Part shown: piece after piece, positions 62,901 to 64,000 of the stretch | How the letters are laid out: every line of letters begins with the position of its first letter | Position numbering within the stretch: position 1 is the stretch's first letter | Assembly (NCBI RefSeq): GCF_014202475.1 | Contig: NZ_JACHGV010000005.1 | Coordinates: forward strand, 310,001-374,000 | Length of the DNA: 64,000 nt | From: Streptomyces paradoxus | Lineage (GTDB): Bacteria > Actinomycetota > Actinomycetes > Streptomycetales > Streptomycetaceae | Reading direction: 5' to 3' | The notes under the pieces: model-generated | The model's input: only the letters and a program-made list of their open reading frames with translations | Database searches by the model: none | What the model was told of the DNA's origin: nothing | Program-made: the position numbers and the translations under genes

Positions 62901-63453
62901 GGCGCTGGAGGAGCACGCGCGTCAAATCGCCGACGCGGTCGGCACGGACGCCTTCACCGGTCCAGCGGCCACGCGCGACAGGCTGCTCGCGGAGCTCTCC
63001 ACGGCGGACGTGGTCCACATCGCCGTACACGGAACGCTCGACCAGGACGCGCCGTGGATGCACTGCCTTCACCTCACCCCGGACCTAGACGACGACGGCA
63101 GGGTCTTCGCCTACGACTTCCTGGAGGCCGACCTGCGCGGTGTCCGCCTGGTCACCCTCGCCGCGTGCGAGTCCGCGCTGGGCCGGTTCGACCGCGCGGA
63201 CAACGTCCGGGGCATCCCGTCCGCACTGATCACCGCCGGAGCGCAGGCCGTCGTCGGATGCCTGTGGCCCGTACGCCCGGGGCCGGCCACGTACTTCTAC
63301 CACCACATGCACCACCGGATCGCGCACGATCTCCTGGACCCGGAGCGTGCCTTCCGCGAGGCCCAACTCGCCACCCGCGCCCGGCATCCCCACTACCGTG
63401 ACTGGGGAGCGTTCACCTACCTGCACGGTCGGAGCGAAGGAGCCGTGGCATGA
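59938..63453 (+). CDS. CHAT-domain caspase-like protease, large multidomain protein
   Basis: This 1171-residue protein has a C-terminal CHAT domain (~830-1165) with the catalytic His in VVHIAVHGTLDQ near 1030 and Cys in TLAACESALGRFD near 1078. The preceding DxAEYGLQ-like segment is also conserved in the family. Residues 1-830 are mostly helical, probably repeat-like, without a signal or membrane helix and without a recognised domain. CHAT proteases act as effectors in bacterial defence and cell-death pathways, with cleavage set by partner sensors. It starts GTG 59938. A coupled gene of unknown function follows (ATGA), suggesting a two-gene system. No other components are visible. Confidence 0.9.
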   Translation: MRLSRDITGWAFTAEVEGVRHAGLAVGLAAISPFTAGEGSGGSLFTRANGWWGLPVLLSLNELPFGHPVDHRWCVTRDDAGVLSVLSPDGAHFAHDLRLDEPPGWREAAIASGSVMLVVSHVLPAEDDPIGALDVETRQGMVCAGPVRFGEPGRGPHDEEGAPTVRFLIDPVGTLTDLAHFTCDRILSLPQAKHQARELERTRRALAEHTDQALTAEAMVELLFRDEFLDHRGLVELMYVYWRLVAEVADACGAEAAWRDAALRTVESAVPLVADRCDRAVFEEADALATRLIDELSDPAGLPAGGGAAPAASAAREAALLAAARLRIATRGPEDLAADHYARGLRTVWSARLDADLYRTWFTGEEPFQAESHRLVAEAGHLVVRALELEGGTRKPRLLASLAQILADEEGVDRDAAGAALSAWLDSSTADDPDVALFLLRVVDGIPPTLADGLPRAIFGSPWADFAAAHGSGVTAKVISQGVNLARERADRPLLRTVLDWAEQLGVRWDPAHRRQLTEARLHVLPDDPTDCPGAGSDHPLAASLSQSPPSQSPPSWTPTQRSAALLHTAAHARDLRQPALGLTLLRQAGDVRSEEATLLTADLYHQAAQAGEPVVGPVPFPWGYYTYAALGYASLGFEELARASLVPFVQQVGDLHGEELKAALSAIIVDVPNFDTSRAPELGGILRDLVHSAVWQLTAESETLPMGLMLGLHQAGKGPELGAWWRIDGPLALPAHIQHLLGKLRDLEGPAASHGASGGPPPLLNALDSDHRPGGHDTRQIARNLRWRVSSLIDDELSRRSAPLIDDQRLWARAHELLDDRTVLLTWFLPAAVSGAAVLLAVTRQGRDLVVHLGDGADENHDRHPVADRVEAIRTEVERDPLFGDVTPEGSRLLRQPGDLPLGGADLWDKWRTQGKDRILAWPHGALHYLPLPLCRTGDRMIADDWTVTTIAGLEALTPAAGPVRPRRTAVLASADGGVPYGLQAEPALEEHARQIADAVGTDAFTGPAATRDRLLAELSTADVVHIAVHGTLDQDAPWMHCLHLTPDLDDDGRVFAYDFLEADLRGVRLVTLAACESALGRFDRADNVRGIPSALITAGAQAVVGCLWPVRPGPATYFYHHMHHRIAHDLLDPERAFREAQLATRARHPHYRDWGAFTYLHGRSEGAVA

Positions 63454-64000
63454 CCGAGGTCCGGTTGCACGAGGTCGAGCTCCTGCCGGAGCGCACCCTC
63501 GGCGGCCCGGCGGACGACGAGCCGCTGCGCGGCAGGCTCACGTTCGGCTGGGACGTGCTGCCCGCCGACCACGAGGGCGTGCCCGCGGAGTGGGCGTCCT
63601 ACGTCAAGGCGACGCCCGACCGCGAGTTCCGGCAGCTGCTGATGGTGTGCTCCTTCCGCCCGGAGACACCGACCGGCAAAGGCGCGTTCCGCCACGCCTC
63701 CCTGGGCGTCTCCCTGTCCACACCGGACGGCCGGGCACAGCCCGTCGCACGGCTGATCGACCCGGGGGAGCGCACCCGCCCTGTCGCCGGCTCCGGTATG
63801 GGCATGAGCTTCACGGTCAACGCGGGTGTGCTGGAAGTGGGCGTGGAGAAGCCACCGGGTGCGGGGCCGGAGAGGGACGAGTGGATCGTCCGCGGCCACG
63901 GCTCGTCCCAGCCGAACCCGCAGTGGGAGTTTCGCCGGGTCAAGAGCTACCCGCTGGCCGGCGACCATCCCGTGGCCGCGCTGGTGGAACTCGTGCCCGG
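63450..64000 (+). CDS. Unknown protein coupled to the CHAT protease (3' truncated)
   Basis: The ATG overlaps the CHAT stop (ATGA) and the frame is open to the window edge, giving at least 183 residues, MTEVRLHEVELLPERTLGG onward. The visible part looks like a mixed alpha/beta or beta-rich domain with several Gly turns (GKGAFRHASLGVSLSTPDGR, GSGMGMSFTVNAGVLEVGV). It has no Walker motif, signal or membrane helix in this part, and I do not recognise the family. Coupling argues that it works with the protease, perhaps as a substrate, inhibitor or sensor. It cannot be classified further because the C-terminus lies outside the window. Confidence 0.8.
   Translation, partial: MTEVRLHEVELLPERTLGGPADDEPLRGRLTFGWDVLPADHEGVPAEWASYVKATPDREFRQLLMVCSFRPETPTGKGAFRHASLGVSLSTPDGRAQPVARLIDPGERTRPVAGSGMGMSFTVNAGVLEVGVEKPPGAGPERDEWIVRGHGSSQPNPQWEFRRVKSYPLAGDHPVAALVELVP

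Noticed and set aside
1..64000. tRNA, rRNA, insertion-sequence or prophage features
   Set aside because: No cloverleaf-like sequence with CCA end, no rRNA motif, no transposase or integrase and no flanking direct repeats were seen on either strand. The dispersed 27-bp repeat is not flanked by target duplications.

Overview
The window is a very GC-rich chromosomal segment of a Streptomyces or close relative. The evidence is strong third-position G/C bias, frequent GTG starts, ATGA/GTGA start-stop overlaps, XRE-DUF397 regulator pairs, a recognisable afsR-afsS pair and a fused fbiC. No rRNA, tRNA, CRISPR array, transposase or integrase was seen. The 5' edge cuts a PQQ-type beta-propeller protein (possibly AfsK) and the 3' edge cuts the second gene of a CHAT-protease operon.

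Region 1 (1-25 kb) is the global antibiotic regulator pair afsR-afsS embedded in catabolic genes. To the left are an epoxide-hydrolase-like enzyme, enoyl-CoA hydratase, DUF35 protein, thiolase/lipid-transfer protein and acyl-CoA ligase. To the right are an amidohydrolase, luciferase-like (LLM) oxidoreductase and SDR operon, then an LLM monooxygenase, D-aminoacylase-like hydrolase and aldehyde dehydrogenase operon. An inverted repeat, CTGAC-N5-GTCAG, lies upstream of these operons and again between an SDR and a frameshifted EthD-type gene at 34 kb. They therefore look like one regulon, probably TetR-controlled, for an unidentified organic substrate. F420-type oxidoreductases and the F420 biosynthesis gene fbiC follow.

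Region 2 (25-45 kb) holds polytopic membrane and GtrA/GT2 glycosyl-transfer genes, a degenerate L,D-transpeptidase-like protein and a large P-loop/TPR protein. It also holds a WhiJ-type XRE/DUF397/ATPase module, a sodium:solute symporter, a YtrA-type GntR/ABC operon, an ADP-ribosylglycohydrolase-like protein with altered metal sites, a large membrane protein and a D-Ala-D-Ala carboxypeptidase with a very long acidic N-terminus.

Region 3 (45-64 kb) holds a GPP34 protein, a second XRE/DUF397 pair, MerR, ArsR-like and MarR regulators, glutathione peroxidase, an MFS exporter and an AbiEii-like nucleotidyltransferase. These are followed by an S-adenosylmethionine (SAM)-dependent methyltransferase, a secreted GH11 xylanase with a CE4 deacetylase (two CGAA-N3-TTCG sites upstream), a SigE-type sigma factor coupled to a membrane-anchored propeller protein, a GNAT enzyme and a two-gene CHAT caspase-like protease operon at the right edge.

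Two genes (10466-11358 and 33301-34141) appear frameshifted by one base in C or G runs. Sequencing error and real inactivation cannot be told apart here.
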